A stretch of 64,000 bases of DNA from JBGNFV01 sp049645705 (GTDB lineage: Bacteria > Bacteroidota > Bacteroidia > Cytophagales > Cyclobacteriaceae), in the NCBI GenBank assembly GCA_049645705.1, contig JBARUK010000067.1, positions 62,001-126,000 on the forward strand, written 5' to 3'. Below are positions 1-8,502 of the stretch, one piece after another; within the stretch, counting starts at the first letter, position 1, and every line of letters begins with the position of its first letter. The position numbers and the translations under genes are program-made. The notes beneath the pieces are model-generated. The model was not told the DNA's origin. It saw only the letters and a program-made list of their open reading frames with translations, and did not search any database.

Positions 1-586
1 CATAGTCGAAATTCTCAGATGAGGCAGAAGGCAAATCTTCAAAAACTCCGGAAACATAGAAGTCTTTTTCGTTATTGAATGAAACTGCTTTACCAAGAAC
101 GTCATCAGTCGAATTGAACAACGCTTTTGCTAAAGACTCAGAAAGCACTATGCTATTACTGTTCCTCCAGATCGAAACAGGGTCTCCAATTTCTAAAGGA
201 AAAGAGAATATTTCGAAGTAGTCTTTACCTACGTACCTACCTTTAGATTTAAGAATTTTATCCCCTACCCTAAGGTTATTGTCGAATATTTCACGTGCTG
301 CTGTAGAATATTGTACTTCAGGTATCTCGTTTGCAAGGGCATCGACAATATAACCAGAGGTAGTTTCATTAGTTGTCACTCCTGAAGGCTCGTCAAAATT
401 TTCCATAACCTGGAAAATCTGATCACTATCAGCATGGAATTTATCCACATTTGATTCATCATATACCCATAGGTATATAAAAAGAGCACAAGCAAGCCCT
501 ACAGACAACCCTATTATATTAATAAGGAATGATCCTTTATCTCTCTTGAAGTTTCTATATAGTAATAGAAAGAAATGACTAAGCAT
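1..586 (-). CDS. ABC transporter permease, FtsX/MacB type (N-terminal part, runs off the window)
   Basis: The first 195 residues of a permease read from ATG at 586 down to the window edge. A short basic N-terminus is followed by one membrane segment (about residues 20-42, LINIIGLSVGLACALFIYLW) and then a soluble periplasmic MacB_PCD-like domain, with the family-typical phrase VDKFHADSDQIFQV and a later stretch LGKAVSFNNEKDFYVSGVF. This matches the Bacteroidota FtsX-like permeases of about 800 residues that carry two such domains. The C-terminal membrane helices lie outside the window. It follows the PhyH gene on the same strand after 126 bp, so it may be in the same transcript. Substrate cannot be inferred; export of a peptide, lipid or small molecule is possible. 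Family call is solid, function is not. Confidence 0.8.
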   Translation of the reverse strand, partial: MLSHFFLLLYRNFKRDKGSFLINIIGLSVGLACALFIYLWVYDESNVDKFHADSDQIFQVMENFDEPSGVTTNETTSGYIVDALANEIPEVQYSTAAREIFDNNLRVGDKILKSKGRYVGKDYFEIFSFPLEIGDPVSIWRNSNSIVLSESLAKALFNSTDDVLGKAVSFNNEKDFYVSGVFEDLPSASSENFDY

Positions 587-712
587 GGATGAAATATATT
601 AATTAACGCCTTGCCTGGCTGAATATTAAAATTCAATATCTTAAAATTAACGTAACTTTCCTATTTAGGAGGTCGTGACAGCTGTTTTTTAAGATTTTTT
701 AACATTTGCAGA

Positions 713-1510
713 CTAAATTACAACCAATTCCGGTACAATTGGCGTGTAGTCTCTAGCACAAAGATAATCAGGCCTTTTATCTTTGAATTTCGGCAGATTA
801 TTAACACTGTTGTACGTCAATATAGCCGTATCTCTGCCATAAGGTGAAAGGTTGCCCCAAGAGGAATGAAAGAGATTAGAATGAAAGAAGACGGCCGTTC
901 CTGCCTTCCCTTCTATCACCTGGATACCGCATTCGTCTGCAAGGTCTCTTATGTTTCTCTCATGAACAGTGTACTTAAGGTCTGCCCCAAGAGAATTCAT
1001 CAAATTATCAGTACCATCCAGGTGGATTTTGGAATTGAACTCTACCACCCCATACTTGTGTGAGCCTGGAATCACAACCAAAGGCCCCTGGTATGACTTG
1101 GTATCATCCAGATAAAGCATGATTGACAGCATATCGGGATTAGGCACACCGTCATCAAGCTGCCAATAAGCAAAGTCCTGGTGCCACTCCCAGGATTTAC
1201 CTGAAAAGGCCCTCTTTAAATTCAGCTTGTACTGATAAAGATATATATCCTCGCGCAACAGATCACTTGCAGGCGCAATGAGCCGCGTATCTCTAGACGT
1301 TCTGTGAAAAGTGGAATTAGTTTTATCAGGAGCAAACACTGACCTTACATCGCCATTCTCTTCGCAAATTACGTTGTCTAGTGCCTTATCGTTCTCAAAA
1401 GAAAGAATGCCGGATTTCATTTCAGCAACTTCCTCCTTATTAAAAAGCTCTTCAATGACTAAAACACCATTGTGATCGAAGGCTTCTATCTGCTTTTCGG
1501 TTAATTTCAT
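713..1510 (-). CDS. Phytanoyl-CoA dioxygenase (PhyH) family Fe(II)/2-oxoglutarate oxygenase
   Basis: 265 residues, full length for the PhyH family. The iron-binding facial triad is visible: H110 and D112 in WEWHQDFAYW and the distal H215 in FFHSNLFHSSWGN, with R226 (YGRDTA) placed to bind 2-oxoglutarate. Members hydroxylate free amino acids, fatty acyl-CoAs or natural-product intermediates; the ectoine hydroxylase type is the closest general resemblance. It lies 20 bp downstream of the SbnA-like gene on the same strand, so the two are probably co-transcribed, and hydroxylation of an amino acid or a diaminopropionate-derived intermediate is an inference from this pairing. Low GC relative to the rest of the window. 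Substrate unknown. Confidence 0.85.
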   Translation of the reverse strand: MKLTEKQIEAFDHNGVLVIEELFNKEEVAEMKSGILSFENDKALDNVICEENGDVRSVFAPDKTNSTFHRTSRDTRLIAPASDLLREDIYLYQYKLNLKRAFSGKSWEWHQDFAYWQLDDGVPNPDMLSIMLYLDDTKSYQGPLVVIPGSHKYGVVEFNSKIHLDGTDNLMNSLGADLKYTVHERNIRDLADECGIQVIEGKAGTAVFFHSNLFHSSWGNLSPYGRDTAILTYNSVNNLPKFKDKRPDYLCARDYTPIVPELVVI

Positions 1511-1530
1511 AGGTTATTAAGCGGTGACTA

Positions 1531-2511
1531 TTAGCTAAGTACTTCTTGTGCAGCTTCTTTCTGGGCAATTACCCCCTCAAGCCAATTTTGATTATAGATA
1601 GTATCAAAATAACGTTCACCCCTGTCAGGGAAAACAGTGGCTACGTAGATCTTTTGCTCATAATGTTTATCCTGGAAATACTTTTGAATTCCAGTGTAAA
1701 CCGAACCTGAGGATCCTCCTACGAACAGATTGTGATTGTTTAGTAATTGATGACACCCCTCGACTGTCTCTTCTTCATTCACCATTACAACGTCATCAAT
1801 TATAGCATGATCGAGAATAGCTGGCCTCATGCTCGAACCGATTCCTGGAATGAATCTCTTTTTTGTAGCATTCTCAGAAAATATCCTTGAGCCCTCCACG
1901 TCCACTGCTATAATCTTAGCATTAGGGAAGTTCTCTTTAACTTTTTGAGATACGCCACAAATAGTACCTCCCGAACTGATCCCTAAGAAAAGATAGTCCA
2001 GCTCATCTGTCTGGTAGCATATTTCTTTTCCCAATGAATTATAATATGCCTTAGCATTGAGTGGATTAGCATACTGATTCACCCAATACGTATTAGGAAG
2101 AGACGCCTGAATCTCCTTGACCTTCGCAATTCGATTTAATAAATAACCTCCATATTCATCAGGCTTCTGCACTTTAATGATTTTGGCCCCATTAGCTCTG
2201 ATTAGCATCTCATTCATAGATGTAATGTAAGGATCCACTACAGCTATGAACTTGAGATTCAAATGCTTACAAAAGGTAGAAAGTGCAACGCCAAAATTAC
2301 CAGAGGTACTTTCAATAATCACAGTGGATTGATCGATCGTATTATTCTGAAGTAACTTTTTTAAAATATAGGACGCAGCACGATCTTTGACACTACCGGT
2401 AGGGTTATACCCTTCTATTTTGCATTGAAGGGTCAGATACTCTTTATCTGGAATATCAATAGATACTACGGGTGTATTACCTACATTATCTAAAATACTA
2501 TAATGTTTCAT
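1531..2511 (-). CDS. SbnA-like PLP synthase (N-(2-amino-2-carboxyethyl)-L-glutamate synthase type)
   Basis: 326-residue cysteine-synthase-fold enzyme. PLP lysine is K42 in NPTGSVKDRAASY; the phosphate/substrate loops ESTSGNFG and GISSGGTICG are present. Several phrases are those of SbnA rather than CysK: PDEYGGYLLNRIAKVKE, YWVNQYANPLN and FPDRGERYFDTIY near the C-terminus. SbnA condenses O-phosphoserine with glutamate; the product is then oxidised by SbnB to 2,3-diaminopropionate, a building block of siderophores and peptide antibiotics. No SbnB homologue is seen next to it: the 1.1 kb upstream is empty and downstream lies PhyH. So the pathway is either incomplete, uses a distant SbnB, or makes a different product. 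Family assignment good, exact reaction inferred. Confidence 0.85.
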   Translation of the reverse strand: MKHYSILDNVGNTPVVSIDIPDKEYLTLQCKIEGYNPTGSVKDRAASYILKKLLQNNTIDQSTVIIESTSGNFGVALSTFCKHLNLKFIAVVDPYITSMNEMLIRANGAKIIKVQKPDEYGGYLLNRIAKVKEIQASLPNTYWVNQYANPLNAKAYYNSLGKEICYQTDELDYLFLGISSGGTICGVSQKVKENFPNAKIIAVDVEGSRIFSENATKKRFIPGIGSSMRPAILDHAIIDDVVMVNEEETVEGCHQLLNNHNLFVGGSSGSVYTGIQKYFQDKHYEQKIYVATVFPDRGERYFDTIYNQNWLEGVIAQKEAAQEVLS

Positions 2512-3628
2512 TGAGTTTAGGAATTATTACAACCCTGCACAAAATCAGTACTAAATACAAAATCGATGAGAAGGGCACGTAGAGGTGAGGTATAAGTATT
2601 CTATAAAAATAGAATTTAACTCGAATTAAATAAGTCTACGAGGGCAGTTTTCTACTAAATGCAGCCTAAACAAAAGAATAATTAAATTATACTGAGTAGA
2701 GAATACAGCTTCGCTGACTAAAGTCACAAAATGTGAGCTTTACTGATTGGAAAAACGAAAGTTACTCCTGTTTTCAGACAGTAATACTACGAACAAAAAA
2801 TAAAACAATCAACCATAAAGTGCTTTAATCAATCATTATTCAGAAAAATACTTTATACTGAATAAATGCAAAAAAACAACATTTTAAACTAAAAAAAACC
2901 AACAGACACCCTAATCGAAATGAAAAAAATTACCAATACGACTAATTGTTCAATTGAAAAATTGATTTATTTTCGTTCAACACTACAAATGAATCGTTAA
3001 AGCAGAAAATTATATTTATCTAATATGATTCATCTATTATTCCTTGTCGATACTTGAAAAAGATAGGGAATCACCATATCTCAAAATTACGAAAGAACGT
3101 AAACTGAAAGAAGTTTTGTAGACTGGTTTTTACCAGAGGTAAGTTTTACAAACAAACCTCCTTAGCAAAACCCCTCCAGGACATGGTAAACGGGTGTAAA
3201 CCAAGGTTTAACTGTTAAAAAAAACTGATGTCATACTAACTGAAAGGGCTCCCGTGACTTACTTAGGCATGTCTTGCAGGTTTATGCTATAGGATGTAGT
3301 CTAGCCTACAGTCCAGACGCAGGTACTTTCCAGACTTAAGATATAGCTAGCAGCAAAGCTCTGGCTAGGCTACCACAAAAATGCTCACGGAAATACCTGT
3401 AAGGCCTGGGTGGACCTGATGGTAAAAACAAGAATAAGGTTGAGCATCCGTAGCTTCTGTATATCCAGTACCAGCCCGCATGGTGCCGTCAATAATTACG
3501 ATTTGTTACCACTTATCGTTTATATGTCTGTGCAAACAGCCGTGGTGTGTACCGCTACTGTTTGTTATTTCTTATCTGAAAAGTCCCTTTGTATTTTCTA
3601 AATTGCATACTTCTTAACATCCTGTTTT
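2512..3628. other. Long intergenic region with an abrupt base-composition change
   Basis: About 1.1 kb without a convincing gene. Positions 2512 to about 3235 are very AT-rich like the PhyH/SbnA genes; from about 3245 onward the base composition jumps to that of the rest of the window. The only open frame of note (3410-3601, plus) has no family resemblance. The change of composition suggests the right-hand edge of an acquired segment. Confidence 0.5.
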
Positions 3629-4804
3629 ATGACGAAAGAGAAGAGGCCCTTTAGCTGGAGAAAGCTATTCAACGATATTCACTTATGGTTAGGTATAGGC
3701 AGCGGACTTATACTTTTTTTGGTTTGCCTAAGCGGCACAGTATATACCTTCCGGTCAGAAATAGAGCGGGCTCTGGAAGCAGATAAGTATAAGGCCGAGG
3801 CCAAGGCAGGAGTGGAACGGCTTACGGTAGAGCAGATAGTCAGGAAAACAGAAGCAGAAACCGGTGGCAAAGTAAGCTCGGTAGCAATACCCCATGCCGA
3901 GGATGAAACCTACCGGCTAAGTGTGAAGACCTCTCCCGAAGAGCGCAGGGGTACGGGGTATTTCATAGACCCCTACACGGCAGAGATAAAGGGCACGTCC
4001 GGCGGCCCGGCTTCGGAGTTCTTTATGGTCATGTTCAGGATGCACCGCTGGCTACTGATGGACAGCAGCATAGGCAGGCCTATAGTAGGCACGGCCACTG
4101 TCATCTTTGTATTTATATTACTCACAGGCATCGTACTCTGGTTTCCTAAAAAGCTGAAGAACTGGAAGCAGGGCCTTAAAATAAAGACTGACAGCAACTG
4201 GAAGCGTATCAATCACGACCTGCATAACACACTCGGTTTCTACTCCTTTATACTGCTACTCGTTATGTCGCTCACCGGCCTCTGCTGGTCATTTGAGTGG
4301 TACCGTGACGGCCTGGGCGCTGTGCTCGGTGCGGAAGTCTTCGGGGGCCGTGGCGAAAAGCCGCCCGTTTCCGATGCGGGTGGTACACCTGCCGCTACCC
4401 TCTCCGCAGAGGAGTTTATCAGTATAGCCGATAAGCAGCTTCTGTATGAAGGAGACTACCGCATCTCACTGCCCGGCGAACCCGAGGCGCCGGTAGTCAT
4501 CATGAAGACAGGTGTTGGCTTCTTTGCCTCGTCCGGCAGAGACGTACTGTACCTGAACCAGTACAGCGGCGAAGTACTGAAGGCCGATATCTTTTCCGAA
4601 AAGCCCTTTAACCAAAAGATCACTTCCTCCATCAAGCCCCTGCATACCGGCGAAATACTCGGGACATTCTCTAAAATACTCTACTTCATAGCCTGCCTGG
4701 TGGCTACCAGCCTGCCCGTAACCGGCACCATCATCTGGCTCAACAAACTGAAGAAAAAGGCCAAACGCAAAAACAAGAAGAAAAGGGCGGTAGTGGCCGG
4801 GTGA
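3629..4804 (+). CDS. PepSY-associated transmembrane protein (PepSY_TM family)
   Basis: 391 residues. Four membrane segments flank PepSY-type extracytoplasmic regions: about residues 20-40 (WLGIGSGLILFLVCLSG), 150-172 (VGTATVIFVFILLTGIVLWF), 200-222 (LGFYSFILLLVMSLTGLCWSF) and 345-370 (YFIACLVATSLPVTGTIIWL). The start RPFSWRKLFNDIHLWLG and conserved helix histidines (H194, H198 in RINHDLHN) are typical. The family is usually found beside TonB-dependent siderophore receptors and is thought to reduce ferric siderophores or bind heme in the inner membrane. Here no receptor is adjacent. The very basic C-terminal tail ends at a TGA that overlaps the GTG of the next fragment. Confidence 0.9.
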   Translation: MTKEKRPFSWRKLFNDIHLWLGIGSGLILFLVCLSGTVYTFRSEIERALEADKYKAEAKAGVERLTVEQIVRKTEAETGGKVSSVAIPHAEDETYRLSVKTSPEERRGTGYFIDPYTAEIKGTSGGPASEFFMVMFRMHRWLLMDSSIGRPIVGTATVIFVFILLTGIVLWFPKKLKNWKQGLKIKTDSNWKRINHDLHNTLGFYSFILLLVMSLTGLCWSFEWYRDGLGAVLGAEVFGGRGEKPPVSDAGGTPAATLSAEEFISIADKQLLYEGDYRISLPGEPEAPVVIMKTGVGFFASSGRDVLYLNQYSGEVLKADIFSEKPFNQKITSSIKPLHTGEILGTFSKILYFIACLVATSLPVTGTIIWLNKLKKKAKRKNKKKRAVVAG

Positions 4805-5380
4805 TTATCGCCACCATAGTATTTTCCCTGCAGGCCTACACCCAAAGCTGCGGTGTAACGGGCCTTAGCAATGTGTTAGCCAACCAGTCTTCCACTATCT
4901 CCTTTACCGGCACCTGCGAAGATGCCTGCTACTGGACTTCCAGCAGTAACATATACTATATCACTACCTCTACCAACTACGCGGCCACAGGCCTATAGCT
5001 GGGTCAGTGACGGTGCCACCGGCTGGATAGAAGCGGTCATGTGTGAAGGCCCTCCTGTTTACAGATCATTTACCATATCAAACCCAAACGCTACAGCGAA
5101 TATCCCGGATGAGGATGATATATCATTCTCTGTACAGTATAACATAACCCTGCCCGGCTACGGCAGTGGATGGACCAGGGTCACAGCTTACTATTACGGA
5201 AGCGAAACGGTAAATTACTGGGAGTGGAACTCGCCCAACAGCTACGTACCTGACCCTAACGGTAGCGAAAACATCATCTACCTGCCCCCCTACTCCAGCA
5301 GCGGCACCATCACCATACAGTCCAAAGCCTGCAATAACGATGGCTGTAGTGGCTACGCTTCTGTTAATGTCAATACGTAA
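4801..5380 (+). pseudogene. Frameshifted remnant of a secreted surface protein
   Basis: Two overlapping open frames make one protein if a single-base shift near 4975-4995 is assumed. The first (GTG 4801 to TAG 4998) begins with a hydrophobic secretion-like stretch IIATIVFSLQAYTQS and is rich in Ser/Thr/Tyr. The second frame continues from about 4985 with YSWVSDGATGWIEAV and ends at 5380 (YASVNVNT). Joined, about 190 residues of Ig-like, Ser/Thr/Gly-rich extracellular sequence with four or more cysteines. The GTG overlaps the stop of the PepSY gene. Likely a decayed adhesin or surface protein fragment. An assembly error of one base would also explain it. Confidence 0.55.
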
Positions 5381-5531
5381 ATACCAGGATTATTAGCAGG
5401 TAAGTGTATCTATTTAAAACGTGACGCATTTTAAAAATTCTCCTTTCCTGAAATGCCGGATGGAAAAACCCTGCTGTCAGGAGGTGCATAAGGATTCAGA
5501 ATGTTAGCATGTAGTAAATACTTATAAGCCG

Positions 5532-6056
5532 GTGCTATTGGGGTTCAGATATGAAGTAATTGTAAAGAAGGAGTGCGAAAACAGGAAAAACATTAGTAGT
5601 TTTTTGATGCTTGAAGACAGTGCTGCAATTGTCATTCATATTGACTCAGCCGAAGCTAGTGATTATGGCATTAAAAGGGCAGATATAAACAACAAAAGTG
5701 CTGATTTTGCAATTATACTTAGAGACAGAATCAGAGATGAAATAAATGAATGGCTAGAGCACAATCACTTAGACAGGGTTTTATACGCAATATCTATTGA
5801 AGAGATAGAAGCATGGATACTACCTATATATGAAAAAAGGAATTCTGACTCTAGATCCAACCCCAAAGAACATTTGCAAAGAGTTCTTAGAAGAAATAAA
5901 AGCACAAAGAAGATTACTTTAAACACAGCTGGTTATGAAGAAATCAGCAAAGTTTTTCGAAAAGTGAAAAACGTAAAGAAAGCTAATTTATTAAACTATA
6001 ATAGTAGCCTTAAAGCATTCTGGGAAGAAGTAGAAGGCTTTAATTTTAACCAATGA
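5532..6056 (+). CDS. Small Toprim/DUF4276-like protein, possibly N-terminally truncated
   Basis: 174 residues from a GTG at 5532; the frame stays open up to 5508 but has no ATG, so the N-terminus may be missing. An acidic beta-strand motif IVIHIDSAEASDYG followed by SIEEIEAWILPIY resembles the metal-binding core and the EAW motif of DUF4276/RloB-like proteins, which are single-domain Toprim-like factors found in defence loci. The C-terminal half is Lys-rich and helical. It overlaps the start of the next gene by four bases (ATGA), so the two are translationally coupled. GC is clearly lower than the flanks (starting near 5400), as for many transferred defence genes. Family call is tentative; function unknown. 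Confidence 0.5.
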   Translation: MLLGFRYEVIVKKECENRKNISSFLMLEDSAAIVIHIDSAEASDYGIKRADINNKSADFAIILRDRIRDEINEWLEHNHLDRVLYAISIEEIEAWILPIYEKRNSDSRSNPKEHLQRVLRRNKSTKKITLNTAGYEEISKVFRKVKNVKKANLLNYNSSLKAFWEEVEGFNFNQ

Positions 6057-7087
6057 GCCACGAAAGTAAAAAAACATGGATGGTACGAGCTGGCCAGGGA
6101 GCTTATTTGATTGATGAGTTCACGGAAAAAGATGTGGTCGCTCTTGGGTGGAATGATATTGGTGAAATTACAGCAGGTACAACACTTGAAGACATAAAAA
6201 GAATGTTACTGGAAGCTTACCCTGATAGCACCGATGGCTATATTAGGATGAGTGCAGGGCAGATTTGGCGATTTTTTCATGACTTTGAAATTGGTGATAC
6301 AGTAGTAACGTATGATCCTGATGCGAGGGCCTATTATATGGGTAGTATTATTTCTGACTATCAATATGATGAGAGTTATAGTCACCATCACATCCGGAAA
6401 GTAGAATGGGAAGAAGGACCTCATTACCGTGATGAGCTAAGTGTGGCTTCAAAAAACACTTTAGGAGCTATAATGACCATTTTTGAGGTTCCAGAAGACG
6501 TTAAAAAAGACCTTGAAATGGCTCATCCCGGATATATTTCTGAAGAAGATCAGGAAGCAATAGATGAGATGATAGAACATCAGGAACAATTTCAGAAAGA
6601 GGAAGAAGACCGGATCAGGGAAGAGATTGTTTCTAAATCAAATGAATTTATTAAGGACCAGGTAGTGCAATTGTCCTGGAGCGAAATGGAAGCCCTTACG
6701 GCTGGCATATTCCGTGCGATGGGCTATAAAACAAGAATGACTTCTAAGGGCTCTGATTTGGGAAGCGATATTCATGTATCTCCCGATGGTTTAGGTATGA
6801 TAGAGCCTCGTATAAAGGTAGAGGTCAAACACAAAGTGAAAAGTAAGGAGAAGGTAGGCTCTGATCTTCTCCGAAACTTCATTGGTGGTTTACGTACTGA
6901 AAAAGGAATTTACGTATCAACAACCGGTTTTAGCAAAGATGCTCAATATGAAGCAGAACGAGCCAATTTCACTATAACGTTGATCGATGCAGATCTTTTC
7001 GTTGAGCTTCTTTTAGAAAACTATGAGGGTCTAGAACCCGAAATAAAGGCATTAGTGCCTCTCAAAAAGATTTACTGGCCTGTTTAA
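6053..7087 (+). CDS. Mrr-type restriction endonuclease with N-terminal PUA-like reader domain
   Basis: 344 residues in two parts. Residues 1-150 (WMVRAGQGAYLIDEF, VVALGWNDIGEI, IWRFFHDFEIGDTVVTYD) look like the PUA/EVE-like modules that recognise modified bases. After an acidic coiled linker (about 165-205) comes an Mrr_cat domain: EALTAGIFRAMGYKT, then the catalytic set D (SDLGSDIHVSP) and ExK (IKVEVKHK), then the GIYVSTTGFSKDA segment. Such proteins act as type IV enzymes cutting modified DNA or as parts of defence modules. No methyltransferase is present, which fits a type IV mode. Coupled by ATGA overlap to the preceding gene; AT-rich. Nuclease call good, reader function inferred. Confidence 0.8.
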   Translation: MSHESKKTWMVRAGQGAYLIDEFTEKDVVALGWNDIGEITAGTTLEDIKRMLLEAYPDSTDGYIRMSAGQIWRFFHDFEIGDTVVTYDPDARAYYMGSIISDYQYDESYSHHHIRKVEWEEGPHYRDELSVASKNTLGAIMTIFEVPEDVKKDLEMAHPGYISEEDQEAIDEMIEHQEQFQKEEEDRIREEIVSKSNEFIKDQVVQLSWSEMEALTAGIFRAMGYKTRMTSKGSDLGSDIHVSPDGLGMIEPRIKVEVKHKVKSKEKVGSDLLRNFIGGLRTEKGIYVSTTGFSKDAQYEAERANFTITLIDADLFVELLLENYEGLEPEIKALVPLKKIYWPV

Positions 7088-7141
7088 ACGCTAACTACAT
7101 GGCGTTGCAAAAGACCAGAAAAAATACGGCACCGCCCGGCC

Positions 7142-7240
7142 GGAGGTCCTGAGGTACGGGAGTGGGTGGATACGGTGAGCCGCTACTGGAATGACAGGCT
7201 GGATACGCTGGAGGACTTTCTTGATAATGAAGACAAATAG
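7142..7240 (+). pseudogene. 3' remnant of an ArsR-family regulator gene
   Basis: An open frame ending with TAG at 7238 encodes EVREWVDTVSRYWNDRLDTL and then EDFLDNEDK. This is the characteristic C-terminal helix of ArsR/HTH_20 regulators that normally precede SRPBCC genes. The stop lies 11 bp before the ATG of the SRPBCC gene, the usual spacing of intact arsR-SRPBCC pairs. The helix-turn-helix part is absent; upstream lies the AT-rich restriction module. The regulator was probably cut off when that module was inserted. Confidence 0.6.
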
Positions 7241-7251
7241 CTGGTAGCCAC

Positions 7252-8199
7252 ATGAAAGATCCGGGACAAGTACATAAAGAAAAGGACGGCTTTAAGGTAA
7301 TATTCAGAAGGATACTGAACCACCCCATCGAAAAGATATGGGAAGCCATTACGGACCCCAATAAGCTTAAAGTGTGGTTTACGGACTTTACGATGGAACT
7401 GAGGGAAAACAGCGACCTGAAGATCCGCTTCCGGGATGAGGCGGGAACGGTGACTACGGGTAAGGTGCTGGAAGTAAAGCCCCCTCATCGCTTGGCATGG
7501 ACCTGGGAGGGTAAACTGGCGGAGTGGGACCTGGAAGAAACAGCTCCCGGAAAGTGCAGGCTTATCTTTACCTACAGCAAGCTCAGCGATAAGTATATCG
7601 TGGACTCTACCGGCGGCTTCCACACGCTGATAGAGAGGCTAACGGCCTACCTGGAGGGCGACCGTACTACCTACCCTTTTGGTACGGAAGGGCGCGACCC
7701 CCGGCAGGAAGCACTGCGGGAAGCGTATGCAAAGGTGGTCTACGATGACTACCCTGAACTGGAACAATACCACCCGGTACACCTGGAAAAGGAAGTGAAT
7801 GCCTCACCCGAAAAGGTATGGCAGGCACTGACGGACAATGAGCAGCTCAAGCAATGGTGCTTTGACTTCGAGGGGGCGTTCAGCGCGCAGGAAGGCCACG
7901 AGTTTACCTGGACTGCCGGGCCGCCGGAGGGTAAGCAGTGGCTTCACGGGGGCAAAATACTGGAAGTGGTGCCGGAGAAAAAGCTGGTGCACTCCTGGGA
8001 ATACCCGGGGTATAAGGGCAGGGCCGTTCTGACCTGGCTATTGGAGGAGCTTGCGGAGGGCCGTACACTGGTAAAGGCCCACTTTGACATCACCAAGCCA
8101 TTCGCACCCGACGAGGATGCCCTGCGCAGGAAGAACTTTGTGGAAGGCTGGGAACACATCCTGCATACCTCTCTGCCTGAATACCTTACTGGGGTTTAA
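7252..8199 (+). CDS. Tandem SRPBCC (AHSA1/START-like) domain protein
   Basis: 315 residues formed by two AHSA1-like domains: residues about 10-150 (RRILNHPIEKIWEAITDPNKL start) and 165-315 (KEVNASPEKVWQALTDNEQL start). Both have the family landmarks of a helix-grip fold: VWxAITD, a W-F strand, and a tryptophan-rich strand near the middle (RLAWTWEG and LVHSWEY). These proteins bind hydrophobic ligands or act as Hsp90 co-chaperone-like factors; in bacteria most pair with an ArsR regulator. Here that regulator survives only as a short remnant upstream. Ligand unknown. The stop TAA is followed in the same frame by a RiPP-precursor-like sequence. Confidence 0.85.
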   Translation: MKDPGQVHKEKDGFKVIFRRILNHPIEKIWEAITDPNKLKVWFTDFTMELRENSDLKIRFRDEAGTVTTGKVLEVKPPHRLAWTWEGKLAEWDLEETAPGKCRLIFTYSKLSDKYIVDSTGGFHTLIERLTAYLEGDRTTYPFGTEGRDPRQEALREAYAKVVYDDYPELEQYHPVHLEKEVNASPEKVWQALTDNEQLKQWCFDFEGAFSAQEGHEFTWTAGPPEGKQWLHGGKILEVVPEKKLVHSWEYPGYKGRAVLTWLLEELAEGRTLVKAHFDITKPFAPDEDALRRKNFVEGWEHILHTSLPEYLTGV

Positions 8200-8367
8200 A
8201 GAAAGATCTCACTTAAAGACCTGAAGGTTACAAGTTTTGTCACTCAACACCAGGATGTGTTGGGAGGAAAAATGGTGACTACTTTTAACAGTTGTGATGT
8301 TGATAGTTGTAATGATAAATTTTGCAGACCTACAGATGCTGGCACAGGCTGTACCGACAATTGCTGA
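8200..8367 (+). pseudogene. Pinensin-like RiPP precursor sequence without an evident start codon
   Basis: Directly after the TAA of the SRPBCC gene, in the same frame, the sequence reads KISLKDLKVTSFVT, then a Gly-Gly (LGGK) and a Cys/Thr/Ser-rich tail ending CRPTDAGTGCTDNC before TGA at 8365-8367. The leader motif L-x-D-L-x-V-x-S-F-V-T with a following GG matches pinensin-type class I lanthipeptide precursors of Bacteroidota and closely resembles the intact peptide at 34166. The core has five cysteines and several Thr/Ser that could be dehydrated. No ATG/GTG/TTG lies between the stop and the motif, so it is either a remnant that lost its start or is translated from a non-standard start. A terminator follows. 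Confidence 0.6.
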
Positions 8368-8387
8368 TCAGAAACATCACTAATAAA

Positions 8388-8417
8388 AAAAGGAACCACT
8401 GGCTCCCTTTTCATTTT
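8388..8417. terminator. Probable bidirectional intrinsic terminator
   Basis: A-rich arm, imperfect GC stem (AAAAGG..CC / GG..CCCTTTT) and T-rich tail between the precursor fragment on plus and the convergent membrane-protein gene on minus. Confidence 0.6.
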
Positions 8418-8502
8418 ACTTCTCTATATATAATAACACATATGGTTCAGTCAGCTATTATCGTCTTGTCCCTGATCTAACTAAAGCCCCCGACCAGCCT
8501 TC

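Noticed and set aside
3410..3601. 63-codon frame before the PepSY gene
   Set aside because: No family likeness, no signal, poor composition; lies in the promoter side of the next gene.
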